Below the pieces are notes generated by a model, which worked only from the letters and a program-made list of their open reading frames with translations, had not been told where the DNA came from and ran no database searches. Shown here piece by piece: positions 8,195-17,588 of a stretch of DNA of 64,000 bases. The translations under genes were made by a program, and so were the position numbers. The DNA lies in assembly GCF_009296185.1 (NCBI RefSeq), contig NZ_WBJR01000002.1, positions 62,001 to 126,000 on the forward strand. The letters are read 5' to 3'. Source of the DNA: Hydrogenovibrio sp. JE_KL2 (lineage in GTDB: Bacteria > Pseudomonadota > Gammaproteobacteria > Thiomicrospirales > Thiomicrospiraceae). The stretch's first letter is position 1. The number at the start of each line of letters is the position of its first letter.

Positions 8195-8755
8195 ATGAAT
8201 GACTTCGCCCACATCAGTGCGTTTATCAAACAATATCGACTCGCAAACCAGGAAACTTTACAAAGTTTATCGGAGCGTTCTCAAGTAAGTCGCTCGATGA
8301 TTGCACAAATAGAAAGCGGGCAAGCCTGCCCCACGATTAACGTGCTGTCAAAACTGGCGAATGCCATGAATATTCGACTAGGCGAATTAGTTGAACCGCC
8401 AGAAAACCAATCTCGTATTAAAGTCTTCCAGCCAAATGAAAATAATATCGTCAGCAAACCCAACCACCCGTTTGTATGCCATCATCTGACCCATCAAGCC
8501 GGTAAGGTTCCAACGGATTTTTACAGCTTCCATTTCACCGATTACGGCAAAACGGACTTTGGCGCTAACATTCCGGGTTCAACCAAATATCTTTGGCTGG
8601 AATCTGGACAACTCACAATTTACCATGCCACGGAAAACATCACGCTAAAAGCCGGCAGAATGGCGACATTCAATGCCGCCATTCCCCATCGGTTCGAAAG
8701 CAAAAGCGGCTCTCTTGCCAAAGGCATTTTCTTAGTGACCTATGATAATGCCTGA
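8195..8755 (+). CDS. XRE-cupin transcriptional regulator
   Basis: A 186-residue regulator with an N-terminal helix-turn-helix (SLSERSQVSRSMIAQIESGQACPTINVLSKLANAMN) joined to a C-terminal single cupin barrel (YLWLESGQLTIYHATENITLKAGRMATFNAAIPHRFES) that probably binds the inducer. ATG at 8195 is chosen because it begins the domain, although the frame is open further upstream across the promoter. It is divergent from the SDR gene and probably regulates it and itself. Its TGA stop shares its last base with the repeat copy at 8755. Confidence 0.9.
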   Translation: MNDFAHISAFIKQYRLANQETLQSLSERSQVSRSMIAQIESGQACPTINVLSKLANAMNIRLGELVEPPENQSRIKVFQPNENNIVSKPNHPFVCHHLTHQAGKVPTDFYSFHFTDYGKTDFGANIPGSTKYLWLESGQLTIYHATENITLKAGRMATFNAAIPHRFESKSGSLAKGIFLVTYDNA

Positions 8756-8774
8756 CCCCAACCTGGCAGATTTT
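8755..8774 (+). repeat. Window-wide motif, copy 5
   Basis: Reads ACCCCAACCTGGCAGATTTT. It is squeezed between the XRE-cupin stop and the gpmA fragment, and touches the stop codons of both. Confidence 0.9.
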
Positions 8775-8983
8775 ACTCATTAATGTTGATGCCGTTTTGC
8801 GACAAAGGCACATCCACCCAACCAGTAAAGATATTCTTCAGATTCCACACGGACTCCCCGTGCCGCAATAAAACCAGCTTTGACATCACGCACCCCTAAG
8901 CGAAGGAAGATAGAGTTTTATCATAATGATTTTGAAATGGATTTTGTATGGAAGAAATCATGAGATTTGAAATACATGATTCC
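8773..8983 (-). pseudogene. Duplicated 5' end and leader of gpmA
   Basis: On the - strand, from ATG at 8886, the first 33 codons of gpmA recur ([15 protein letters not shown] onward) with mostly silent changes. Four unrelated codons and a TAA made by the flanking repeat follow, leaving a 37-residue open frame. The ribosome site and about 100 bases of leader are duplicated too; similarity fades near 8983, matching 6068 in the true copy. His9 is kept but most of the enzyme is gone. The two copies are direct repeats, so recombination between them would delete the roughly 2.9 kb holding the TetR/DUF1348 and SDR/XRE modules and restore one intact gpmA. Confidence 0.88.
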
Positions 8984-9085
8984 TTTGGTTTTTGTTCTTT
9001 CTTTTTTAGCCTACCGCTTTAATAATAAATAGAATTATTTTCTTAAACACACATATTTTTTATCAAAATTACTAGTGAGGCAATC

Positions 9086-12000
9086 ATGAGCGGATGGAAC
9101 ATAACAGCAAATGATATAAAAAACTGGACTGCTACAAATAAGCGTCTTGCCGAAGAAATGCTCCCCCTTTTGATTAAAAAACTCATACTCGCGTCTGTAA
9201 CCCCTGAAGAAATCGATTTTCCATCTGGCGATAGTATTGCTGTTGGCGGTTGGGATGGGGTTCTTAACGTAAAAGAAGGCACTAAATTTGTTCCTGAAGG
9301 AAAATCTGGTTGGGAATTTGGCACTAACAACAGTGTTAAAAACAAAGCAGATAAAGACTACAAAAAACGCTCAGATAAACCAGAACCTTTTTCTCCTGAA
9401 GAAACTTCTTTTGTTTTTGTAACCTCTCGTTTATGGACAACCAGAGACAAGTGGGTTTCCGAAAAAAAATCCGACCAAATATGGAAGGATGTCAAAGGAA
9501 TCAATGCAAGTACCCTTGCTGAATGGCTAGAATACTGTCCCGCTGTGCATCGGTGGTTCGCTCAAATTTTAGGCAAAAGAGAACCAACTGTTAAAGATAT
9601 AGATCAGGCTTGGGAAGAATATAGCAACATTACTGAAAAACCTTTAACTACTAGCTTCTTTAAACATAATCGTGAAAATGAAATTTCAGAACTCAGTAAC
9701 TTCCTTACAAAAGGTTCAGGTGTTTTTAGAATTCTTTCAACGTCTAAAGCTGAAGCATATGGATTTGTCTTAGCAGTAATTCAGACAAACGAAATATTTG
9801 GTTCAAGAGCACTATTTATAAAATCCCAAGAAAGCTGGGACTTTATGTTAGAAAATGACCAACCACTTATTTTAGTGCCATATGGCTTTCAACCAACCAA
9901 CATTGGCGCTGCGACAGCAAAGAATCATCTAGTAATCATCATTGATGACCAATATGCAAAATCTCCGTCCTTAACATTAGAACGTCAGCCACGACTTGTT
10001 CGTGAGGAAGCAATTAAAACACTAGGTTTTAATGATTCCGAAGCTAATACTCTATATCAAGATACAAAAGGATACCTTGAGCCAATACTTAGGCATGATT
10101 GGCTCAAGCCAAGAGATGTAATTTACCCGGTATGGTTAGATAAGTATGATCCCGAAGTACTCTTTACAGTGTTATTTTCATCCGAATGGATTGAAAGTAA
10201 CGAAAATGATAAGCAAATTCTAGAAAAATTATCAGACTTACCGTATGAACAATTACAAAAACAGCTTACTGCACTATCCAAAGAACCGGATCCTCCGGTC
10301 AGATATATTAGAGATGTTTGGCAAGTTATTTCTAAATTAGATTTATGGTTTTTAATTTTCCCAAGGCTCTCTAAAACATACTTAGATCGCTTAAAAGATG
10401 TTATCCCTTTGATTTTTACTGACTTTGATCCTGCGTATGACCTAAGTCCTGATGAACGATTTTTCGCTAATATTCATGGAACCGTTCCAAAATACTCAGG
10501 TGCATTAAAAAGCGGTATAGCAGACACTCTGGCTCTACTAGCTAACTTTGGCGACGACTATTCAAACCATTTAGGCGGTATTTCTGTTCAGTCAAACATT
10601 AGCTACTGGTTACGTACTTTGTATGAAGAAAATAATCATGTTCGTTTCTGGTTTTCTTTAGACTCTTGTACTCTCTCATTTGCGGAAGCAGCCCCAAAAG
10701 AGTTTCTAGATGCAATTGATGCTTCAAGTCAAGGATCAGCTTCTCCAATGTTGAAAATATTTGAAGCCGAAGGTGAAGATACCTTTAGTGGAGTATGTTA
10801 TCACAGTAATATTTTGTGGGGACTGGAGAGCATTTCTTGGAATAAACTGTACCTAACCCAAACATGTTCTTGTTTGGCTCGTCTATCTGAAATTGATCCT
10901 GGGGGTCGGTGGGGCAAAAGACCTTTTAGTTCGTTGGTTGATGTTTTTCTAGGCTGGATTAATAACGTTTCGGCAACTCACGATGAAAGACTCAAAATTT
11001 TACAGCATGTTTTAATTCCTAATTTTCCAGATATTGCATGGAAATTAATGTTGAAGCTAATTAATACATTTCCCGGTATGACTTCGGGTGTCCACAAACC
11101 AAAATATCGAGATTGGGCATTAAGTGTTGATTCAACAACAACCAATGTTGCCTACATGAACTATACAAAAGCAATTGTGGATTTACTTTTGAATGAAGTC
11201 GATAACGATTTAGAAAATAGAATCATTGATTTAATTAAAAGCTTCGATTCCTATACAGAAAAACAAATAGAGGCAATCTTAGCTAAATTCTTAAGTTTAG
11301 ACGATAGCCACCTAAACGATGATCAGAGAATTAAAATTTTAGATTCACTAAGAAATACAATTTCACATCACCGAGAATTTCCAGATACAGATTGGTCTTG
11401 GGAAGAAGCTTTACTTAAAAGATTGGAAGATATTTACAATAAATTTAACTTTCCTGATGCAATGAAAAGTAACTCATTCCTTTTTAGGGATTATCACCCT
11501 AACCTGATTGAACCTTTAAATAAAAAAGAATTTGACCATTATCAGAGAGAAGAACTACTTTCAAAAAAACGAATCGATGTCGTTGAACAAATTACCAAGG
11601 AGCATGGTTCTGATGGAATTATTCACTTTATAGAGAATGTTAGTTATCCTGACATCATTGGTAATACCGCCTACTTTTCACCCATATCCAATTCCCTAGA
11701 ATCACTAGCTTTTAATTGGATAAATGAATCTGGCAAAAAAAAGGCTTTTTCAAAAGGCTTCCTTACACCTCTAGCACATAATGAATTTGATAGAGCAAAA
11801 CAACTTCTCGTAGAAAACAAAGACTGGGCAACCCAAACTAAGGCTGAATTTTTGCTAAGTTTTCCGATAAATGAAAAAACGTTAACCGTAGTAGATGCAC
11901 AGCCAACAGAAACTCAAAAATATTTTTGGATGAGCCTTGATCGATATTTTTCAGCCGATTCAATCATCACTCGGTTGCGAATAGTAGAAAAGTTTTTTAA

Positions 12001-12874
12001 GTATGATCGCCCCTTTGCAGCGATTGATGTGATGGCAGCAGCTTTATACAAAAAAGAACACCTAACTCAAATCAACCCTAGCTTGGTTGCCGATATTTTG
12101 AAAAAGGCAATCTCTAATCCAGCAGATATGGAGCAAGTAGGTTTACAAAGAATACATTATGATATTCTTAAGTGTATTGAATTCTTACAGCATTCAGGAG
12201 AAATACCAGATGAAACGATGGTGCAAATTGAATGGAACTTTTTAAAATTATTTGAATATCAAGAACAATTGCCTAAAACTTTAATCAAAGCTGTCGCAGA
12301 TGACCCCAGTTTCTTCGCTCAGCTCATTTCTTGGATGTACAAAAGAAAAGATGGCAAAGAAGATTCCCCTGAAACGTTAACAACAGAACAGATGCAGATT
12401 CGTGCAGAAAATGCTTGGAATCTCCTCAATATGATTACTACTTTGCCAGGTCAAAGTGGTGAAGACATTGATCAAAATATATTAAATACATGGGTAACTT
12501 CTGCCAGAGAGCAATTAGAACAAATAGGGCGTAAAGATATTGGAGACAGCCAAATTGGAGAATATTTATCTCATTGCCCTAAGGGAAAAGATGGCTTTTG
12601 GCCACATGAAGCCGTCCGCTCGGTTTTAGAAAAATGCAAAAGTAAGAAAATTGAAGATGGCCTTGTAAATGGAAAACACAATTTACGAGGCATTACTTCT
12701 AGACATCCATATGCCGGTGGCGATCAAGAAAGGATTTTAGCTAATCAATATACTGAAGCTGCAAACGTAATGAGCTTAACTTTTCCAAGAACAGCGTTGG
12801 TTTTAAGAGAGTTATCAGAAGATTATAAGTACCATGCAAAAAGACATGATCAAGATGTTGAGTTGCACGATTAA
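9086..12874 (+). CDS. Large protein of unknown function, candidate single-gene defence protein
   Basis: 1262 residues, start supported by GAGG six bases upstream. I do not recognise a named family. Region 1, about residues 1-165, is a compact alpha/beta domain with GGWDG (54-58), PEGKSGWEFGT (70-80), KADKDYKKR and then FVFVTSRLW, ending DVKGINASTLAEWLEYCPAVHRWF. The Asp57/Glu77/Lys spacing is reminiscent of a restriction-endonuclease-like fold, but no canonical (D/E)xK is present. Region 2, about 190-350, resembles a STAND NTPase (RENEISELSNFL, a hydrophobic strand NHLVIIIDD) but lacks a Walker A loop. Region 3, to the end, is a long helical repeat scaffold. The gene is clearly more AT-rich than metE and gpmA, stands alone, and sits beside the gpmA duplication, all suggesting horizontal gain. 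Antiphage function is inference. Confidence 0.75.
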   Translation: MSGWNITANDIKNWTATNKRLAEEMLPLLIKKLILASVTPEEIDFPSGDSIAVGGWDGVLNVKEGTKFVPEGKSGWEFGTNNSVKNKADKDYKKRSDKPEPFSPEETSFVFVTSRLWTTRDKWVSEKKSDQIWKDVKGINASTLAEWLEYCPAVHRWFAQILGKREPTVKDIDQAWEEYSNITEKPLTTSFFKHNRENEISELSNFLTKGSGVFRILSTSKAEAYGFVLAVIQTNEIFGSRALFIKSQESWDFMLENDQPLILVPYGFQPTNIGAATAKNHLVIIIDDQYAKSPSLTLERQPRLVREEAIKTLGFNDSEANTLYQDTKGYLEPILRHDWLKPRDVIYPVWLDKYDPEVLFTVLFSSEWIESNENDKQILEKLSDLPYEQLQKQLTALSKEPDPPVRYIRDVWQVISKLDLWFLIFPRLSKTYLDRLKDVIPLIFTDFDPAYDLSPDERFFANIHGTVPKYSGALKSGIADTLALLANFGDDYSNHLGGISVQSNISYWLRTLYEENNHVRFWFSLDSCTLSFAEAAPKEFLDAIDASSQGSASPMLKIFEAEGEDTFSGVCYHSNILWGLESISWNKLYLTQTCSCLARLSEIDPGGRWGKRPFSSLVDVFLGWINNVSATHDERLKILQHVLIPNFPDIAWKLMLKLINTFPGMTSGVHKPKYRDWALSVDSTTTNVAYMNYTKAIVDLLLNEVDNDLENRIIDLIKSFDSYTEKQIEAILAKFLSLDDSHLNDDQRIKILDSLRNTISHHREFPDTDWSWEEALLKRLEDIYNKFNFPDAMKSNSFLFRDYHPNLIEPLNKKEFDHYQREELLSKKRIDVVEQITKEHGSDGIIHFIENVSYPDIIGNTAYFSPISNSLESLAFNWINESGKKKAFSKGFLTPLAHNEFDRAKQLLVENKDWATQTKAEFLLSFPINEKTLTVVDAQPTETQKYFWMSLDRYFSADSIITRLRIVEKFFKYDRPFAAIDVMAAALYKKEHLTQINPSLVADILKKAISNPADMEQVGLQRIHYDILKCIEFLQHSGEIPDETMVQIEWNFLKLFEYQEQLPKTLIKAVADDPSFFAQLISWMYKRKDGKEDSPETLTTEQMQIRAENAWNLLNMITTLPGQSGEDIDQNILNTWVTSAREQLEQIGRKDIGDSQIGEYLSHCPKGKDGFWPHEAVRSVLEKCKSKKIEDGLVNGKHNLRGITSRHPYAGGDQERILANQYTEAANVMSLTFPRTALVLRELSEDYKYHAKRHDQDVELHD

Positions 12875-12878
12875 CACT

Positions 12879-12911
12879 AAAAAACCGCCAGACCCAACCT
12901 GGCAGTTTTTT
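12879..12911. terminator. Bidirectional terminator built on window-wide motif copy 6
   Basis: The motif variant at 12892-12910 (ACCCAACCTGGCAGTTTTTT) pairs with an upstream CCGCCAG arm: GCCAG / CTGGC, extended by a G-U pair on the - strand. Six A bases on the left and six T bases on the right give a T-run in both directions. It serves the 1262-residue gene and metE, which converge here. Confidence 0.82.
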
Positions 12912-12927
12912 CAGCATTTAGAATGAA

Positions 12928-15285
12928 TTAGGCGCTTTGGATTTTTTCTTCAAATTGCTTCCTCAGAATCTTCGCAGCTTCCACCATATTGGCGAGTGCC
13001 GGTTCGGTTTCTTTCCAGCCGCGGGTTTTGAGGCCGCAGTCCGGGTTCACCCAGAGTCTTTCAGCCGGAATATTCTTAGCCGCCTTTTGAATCAAATCCA
13101 CCATCTGCTCAACCGTTGGGATATTCGGTGAGTGGATGTCGTAAACGCCCGGCCCGATTTCATTCGGATATTGGAAATCGACGAAGGCATCCAACAACTT
13201 CATTTGCGACTTGGACGTTTCGATGGTGATGACATCGGCATCCATTTTCGCCACGGCTTCGATAATGTCATTGAACTCGGAATAGCACATATGGGTATGG
13301 ATTTGCGTGTCGTTCTGCACCCCGGAAGTCGTGAGGCGGAAGCTATTGACCGCCCAATAGAGATAATCCTCCCAATCGGATTGCTTCAATGGCAAGCCTT
13401 CACGCAACGCGGCTTCGTCGATTTGAATCATGTGAATACCGGCGGCTTCCAAGTCCAGCACTTCATCTCTGAGTGCTAGGGCAATCTGGTTACAGGTGGT
13501 TTCACGGGTTTGATCGTTACGCACGAACGACCATTGCAACATGGTCACCGCGCCGGTCAGCATGCCTTTCATAATCTTGTCGGTCTGGCTTTGTGCGTAA
13601 GTTGACCAGTTGACCGTCATCGGTAACGGACGCGAGACATCCCCGAAAATAATCGGCGGTTTCACGCAACGCGAACCATAGGACTGCACCCAACCGAACT
13701 GGGTAAAGGCATAGCCATCCAACTGTTCGCCAAAGTATTCGACCATGTCATTGCGCTCGGGTTCACCGTGTACGAACACATCAATACCGATGCGTTCCTG
13801 GCGCTCGCAGACATCGCGAATTTCCGCCTGCATGGCTTCAATATAGTCCAACTCATCCAGCTCACCGTTTTTGAACTTACGTCTGGCCTGACGGATTTCC
13901 TGCGTTTGCGGGAAGGAACCGATGGTGGTGGTCGGGAACAGGGGCAAACCGAATCTGGCTTTTTGCAACTTGGTTCGGAAGGCATAGGGTTCGTCTCGCG
14001 TCAGCGGGATTTCATCTAACTTGGCAAGGCGGGTTTGCACCTCGGCATTGTGAATCAGATTGGAATTGGCTTTAGCTTTTAGTGTCAGACGATTTTCCGC
14101 TAAGGCTTTTTCATGACCTTTTTCATTCTCGCTGCCATTCAACGCATCGTTCAGCAGTTTGATTTCACCCAATTTTTGTTTGGCAAATGACAGGTAGTTT
14201 TTCAACTCTGGATTCAGCTTGGTTTCCACTTCGAGATTGACCGGCACGTGTAACAGCGAACAACTCGGCGCTATCCACAGGTTATCGCCAAACTTGGCTT
14301 TGGCGTCTTGAAGCTGTTCGATGGCATCGGTGATGTCGGTTTTCCAAATATTACGCCCGTCCACCAGACCGATGGACAAAACTTTATCTGCCGGATACAG
14401 CTCAACCACATCATCCAACTGCTTAGCGCCACGCAACCCGTCATAATGCAAACCGGCAACAGGAAGCTGACAGACTAAATCTAGGTTGTCGCCCAAGGTT
14501 TCAAAATAGGTTGCCAACAACAGTTTGACCGGAGATTGCGCCAGCGTTTGATAAGCGTCTTTAAAGGCGTTTTGCCACTCGGCTTCCAGCTCCAGCACCA
14601 AAATCGGTTCGTCGATTTGCACCCACTCAACGCCTTGCTCCGCCAAGCGTTGCAAGATTTGCGCATAAACTGCCAACAACGCAGGCAAACGACTGAGTTT
14701 GGGAATAGCCGTGCCTTTGTTTTCCGCTAAATACAAATAGGTCACGGGGCCGACCAACACCGGTTTAAAATCGATATTGGCAGCATCCTGCTTCAAGGCC
14801 AGTGCCTCTGCCACTTCATCGAAAAGGCGTGTGTCAGTAATAGCAAATTCGGTGTCCTCTTCCAACTCCGGCACAATGTAATGGTAGTTGGTATCGAACC
14901 ATTTTTTCATCGCGCCGGCGTAATCGGCTTTAGACTGTGTTTCACAACCATGTCCCGCACAACAACCATGCCCGTCATCCGATGGCGCACGACCACGTGC
15001 CATGCGAAAAGCGACTTCCACATCAAACGCATCTTGGCGAAAACGCTTGGGAATCACCCCCAATAAGGTACTCATATTCAACACTTGATCGTAATAGGCG
15101 AAATCATTGACGGGAATCAGCTCCACTCCGGCTTTGATTTGCGTTTGAAAATTCTGATAACGGATTTCTCTGGCTTGCGCTTCGAGATCCGCTAAACTTT
15201 TTTCGCCCTTCCAATAGGCTTCTAGCGTAAATTTCAATTCCCGAAAATCGCCGATACGGGGGTAGCCAAGATTGTGTAATGCCAT
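12928..15285 (-). CDS. metE: Cobalamin-independent methionine synthase
   Basis: Transfers a methyl group from 5-methyltetrahydropteroyl-triglutamate to homocysteine. It is full length at 785 residues, with the duplicated barrel of the family. The zinc site is visible in HTHMCYSEF and in NPDCGLKTR near the end. Start ATG at 15285 with AAAGGAG upstream. Unusual is an insertion at about residues 103-119 with the pattern HGCCAGHGC, just before [11 protein letters not shown]. coli MetE has a short Cys-free linker there. Divergent metR and a MetR box lie directly upstream, so homocysteine-dependent activation is expected. No B12-dependent metH is in the window. Confidence 0.96.
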   Translation of the reverse strand: MALHNLGYPRIGDFRELKFTLEAYWKGEKSLADLEAQAREIRYQNFQTQIKAGVELIPVNDFAYYDQVLNMSTLLGVIPKRFRQDAFDVEVAFRMARGRAPSDDGHGCCAGHGCETQSKADYAGAMKKWFDTNYHYIVPELEEDTEFAITDTRLFDEVAEALALKQDAANIDFKPVLVGPVTYLYLAENKGTAIPKLSRLPALLAVYAQILQRLAEQGVEWVQIDEPILVLELEAEWQNAFKDAYQTLAQSPVKLLLATYFETLGDNLDLVCQLPVAGLHYDGLRGAKQLDDVVELYPADKVLSIGLVDGRNIWKTDITDAIEQLQDAKAKFGDNLWIAPSCSLLHVPVNLEVETKLNPELKNYLSFAKQKLGEIKLLNDALNGSENEKGHEKALAENRLTLKAKANSNLIHNAEVQTRLAKLDEIPLTRDEPYAFRTKLQKARFGLPLFPTTTIGSFPQTQEIRQARRKFKNGELDELDYIEAMQAEIRDVCERQERIGIDVFVHGEPERNDMVEYFGEQLDGYAFTQFGWVQSYGSRCVKPPIIFGDVSRPLPMTVNWSTYAQSQTDKIMKGMLTGAVTMLQWSFVRNDQTRETTCNQIALALRDEVLDLEAAGIHMIQIDEAALREGLPLKQSDWEDYLYWAVNSFRLTTSGVQNDTQIHTHMCYSEFNDIIEAVAKMDADVITIETSKSQMKLLDAFVDFQYPNEIGPGVYDIHSPNIPTVEQMVDLIQKAAKNIPAERLWVNPDCGLKTRGWKETEPALANMVEAAKILRKQFEEKIQSA

Positions 15286-15389
15286 GATGTTTGTCTCCTT
15301 TAATTTTTTTGAAAGCGAACGCTTTACTCACGACTCGCATAGTAAGCCGGTACAAACATGAAAACAAACGAATAAAATTCACATAAACA

Positions 15390-15402
15390 TGAAAATAATT
15401 CA
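15390..15402. promoter_or_regulatory. MetR box in the metE-metR divergent promoter
   Basis: TGAAAATAATTCA fits the known MetR pattern TGAA-N5-TTCA exactly and lies 12 bases before the metR start, about 105 bases from metE. A looser TGAA...TTCA pair at 15359-15381 may be a second site. Confidence 0.75.
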
Positions 15403-15413
15403 TAATATTGTTT

Positions 15414-16325
15414 ATGTTAGAAATCAAACACCTCAAAACCATCCTGTCGCTGGCGGAAACCCACTCGGTCAACATCAGCGCACAGCAGTTGCACATGACG
15501 CAATCTGCGTTATCGCATCAAATAAAACTGTTGGAATCGCAACTGGGGCAAAACCTGTTCGAGCGAAAATCCAACCCGATTCGTTTTACCCCTGCCGGTG
15601 AAACCCTGCTGGCTTGTGCCAAAGAAGTGCTACCGAAAATCCAGCACACAGAGCAGGTGCTGACGGCAATGGAACAGGGCAACCTTGGGCGTTTGTTGAT
15701 TGGGGTCGATTGCCACACCTGTTTCGACTGGTTACTGCCTTTGGTGCAAAACTATCAGGAGAAATGGCAAGGCGTGGATTTGGATATTTTGAATGTGTTC
15801 GGCAACAGCCCGGAGCAAAGCGGTGAACTGACGCTTGCCAAGCTGGACAAACAAGAATTGGATTTGGTTATCACCTCCGACCCCGAACCTTCAGAAGACC
15901 GGGTGTTCACCCCCTTGTTCAGCTATGAACAGGTTTGTGTGTTTTCTCCACAACACGCCTTTACCCAAAAAGGGACGTTACTGCCGGAAGACTTCAAGGA
16001 TCAGACATTGATTGTCTATCCGGTGGACAAACAAAAGCTGGATATTTTCCGTCGTTTCTTAAACCCCGCGAATATCAAGCCGAAGGAAATCCGCCACTCG
16101 CAACTCACGGTGATGATGTTGCAGAACGTCGCTTTGAATCGCGGCGTGTGCATTCTACCCAAATGGCTTATCAAAACCTTGCCGGAGTTCAGTCACCTGC
16201 CGACCAAACCGCTAGGCAAAGAAGGCTTGTGGTCAACGCTCTATGCCGCCACGCGACGCTCGGAACAAAGACTGCCTTATCTAGAAGACTTTATCCACCT
16301 AATTGCGGATAATATGAACCCTTAA
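15414..16325 (+). CDS. metR: LysR-type activator of methionine synthesis
   Basis: About 303 residues. The N-terminal winged helix (LKTILSLAETHSVNISAQQLHMTQSALSHQIKLLESQLGQNLFER) is standard LysR, followed by a periplasmic-binding-like effector domain that in MetR senses homocysteine. The MetR identity rests on sequence style (GVDCHTCFDWLLPL) and on divergence from metE with a MetR box between. ATG at 15414 is preferred over the TTG two codons upstream. The protein covers its own operator only a few bases before the start, consistent with autorepression. Confidence 0.92.
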   Translation: MLEIKHLKTILSLAETHSVNISAQQLHMTQSALSHQIKLLESQLGQNLFERKSNPIRFTPAGETLLACAKEVLPKIQHTEQVLTAMEQGNLGRLLIGVDCHTCFDWLLPLVQNYQEKWQGVDLDILNVFGNSPEQSGELTLAKLDKQELDLVITSDPEPSEDRVFTPLFSYEQVCVFSPQHAFTQKGTLLPEDFKDQTLIVYPVDKQKLDIFRRFLNPANIKPKEIRHSQLTVMMLQNVALNRGVCILPKWLIKTLPEFSHLPTKPLGKEGLWSTLYAATRRSEQRLPYLEDFIHLIADNMNP

Positions 16326-16368
16326 TTACGAACTTTGATCATAAACCCTTAATTTTCGAATCATTTAA

Positions 16369-17262
16369 ATGAACGCCACCCTCGCCCTCATAACAGAATC
16401 AAACACGCAATTGAACGATGCACTTTTGGCGCTGACACCAACGCTTGAATTGCCATCCGTTGTGCGTGAGCAGGCGTTGAAAAAGCAGAGCAATATCAGT
16501 GATTATGACTTTCTGCTCGGTTGGCATTATGCCGACGATGAACATCTACCCCCCAACCTGGCACTTTTTTCCAAAACCACCGGGCCGGTTTTCATCGACT
16601 TCTTAGGCGGCAAGAAAAATCATCGTCGCCAATTCGGTGGCGGTAAAGGGCAACCGCTGGCAAGAGCTGTGGGGATTGCCTCCGACTTCACGCCAAAAGT
16701 CATTGATGCCACTGCTGGCATGGGCGGCGACGCATTTGTCTTTGCCACCTTGGGTTGTGAGGTGTTGATGATAGAACGCTCACCCATCGTCGCTGCGTTG
16801 CTGCAAGACGCCTTGAACCGTGCAAACCTTGAACTGCAACTGGAAGCGTCTCACACGACTCAGGGCAAAACCCAACGCTTCGATGAAGATGAACGCGAGT
16901 TCTTAACCGCAACCATCAGCCGAATGCAGTTGGTAAATGCCGATGCAGCTGAGTTTATCGCGACAACAAGGCCAGAAGCGGATGCCATTTACCTCGACCC
17001 GATGTATCCTGAGAAAAAGAAAAAAGCCGCTACCAATAAAGAAATGACGGCGCTACAAGGATTGGTTGGCCCGGACATGGATTCGAGTCGATTGCTTGAA
17101 GCGGCCTTGGCGGTGGCGAAAAAACGTGTAGCGGTGAAGCGCCCGGCAAAAGCGGAACCGATTCAACTGGCAAGCGGCAAAAAATCGTCTGCCAGCATCC
17201 AAAGCCCAAACACACGTTATGACTTATATGTCTCCACAGCTGTCACCGCACCGCAATCTTGA
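16369..17262 (+). CDS. rsmJ: 16S rRNA (guanine-1516-N2)-methyltransferase
   Basis: SAM-dependent methyltransferase that modifies G1516 of 16S rRNA. The SAM-binding motif DATAGMGGDAFVFATLGCEVLMIERSP and the catalytic-loop region YLDPMYPEKKKKAATNKEM are both intact; the closing KKRVAVKRPAKA stretch is typical. At 297 residues it is longer than E. coli RsmJ (250), mainly at the N-terminus. Codons near residues 60-68 (PPNLALF) are encoded by a sequence that closely matches the window-wide motif, so part of the extra length could derive from it. It follows metR by 43 bases on the same strand. Confidence 0.93.
   Translation: MNATLALITESNTQLNDALLALTPTLELPSVVREQALKKQSNISDYDFLLGWHYADDEHLPPNLALFSKTTGPVFIDFLGGKKNHRRQFGGGKGQPLARAVGIASDFTPKVIDATAGMGGDAFVFATLGCEVLMIERSPIVAALLQDALNRANLELQLEASHTTQGKTQRFDEDEREFLTATISRMQLVNADAAEFIATTRPEADAIYLDPMYPEKKKKAATNKEMTALQGLVGPDMDSSRLLEAALAVAKKRVAVKRPAKAEPIQLASGKKSSASIQSPNTRYDLYVSTAVTAPQS
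16548..16570 (+). repeat. Window-wide motif, variant copy 7 inside rsmJ
   Basis: Contains CCCCCCAACCTGGCA followed by CTTTTTT rather than GATTTT, so it is a partial match. It encodes PPNLALF in the N-terminal part of RsmJ. Confidence 0.55.
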
Positions 17263-17554
17263 TTACGTTCAGCCTCTATTTAGTTGATTGGGCTAAGTAA
17301 AATCCTTTTATTTTCTTGTACTTATTAGTAAATCTACCTGCCACAATACAAATAATTTATAACTAATATTACAACAAACTTATATAAAAAAAATTTGTCA
17401 CAGAATCGTCATAAATTCCTGTAAAATCAACTGCTTGAAAAATACTCTATAAAAGAGTTTCGTCCATTTTTAGGGCAAAATCATAAAATATGACTCCCTT
17501 CCGCCTTCCGTACACTATTGAACCCTCTCTGTTCTACCCATAAAATTGAAAAGG
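17263..17554. other. AT-rich promoter region of the DUF4395 gene
   Basis: About 290 bases, strongly AT-rich, with no reading frame worth calling. Several TTG and TATAAA-like hexamers occur but none has good spacing, so I do not place a promoter. No hairpin with a T-run was seen after rsmJ. Confidence 0.4.
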
Positions 17555-17568
17555 TTGATGCAGATCAA
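17555..17568. promoter_or_regulatory. FNR/ANR-type palindrome
   Basis: TTGATGCAGATCAA is an exact match to the FNR consensus TTGAT-N4-ATCAA. It lies 20 bases before the ATG of the DUF4395 gene. Such a downstream position fits repression better than activation. Confidence 0.6.
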
Positions 17569-17588
17569 AAAAACAATGGAGTTTTCCT

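Noticed and set aside
12928-15285. Riboswitch control of metE
   Set aside because: The 5' region is short and carries a MetR box; no SAM or B12 riboswitch structure was seen.
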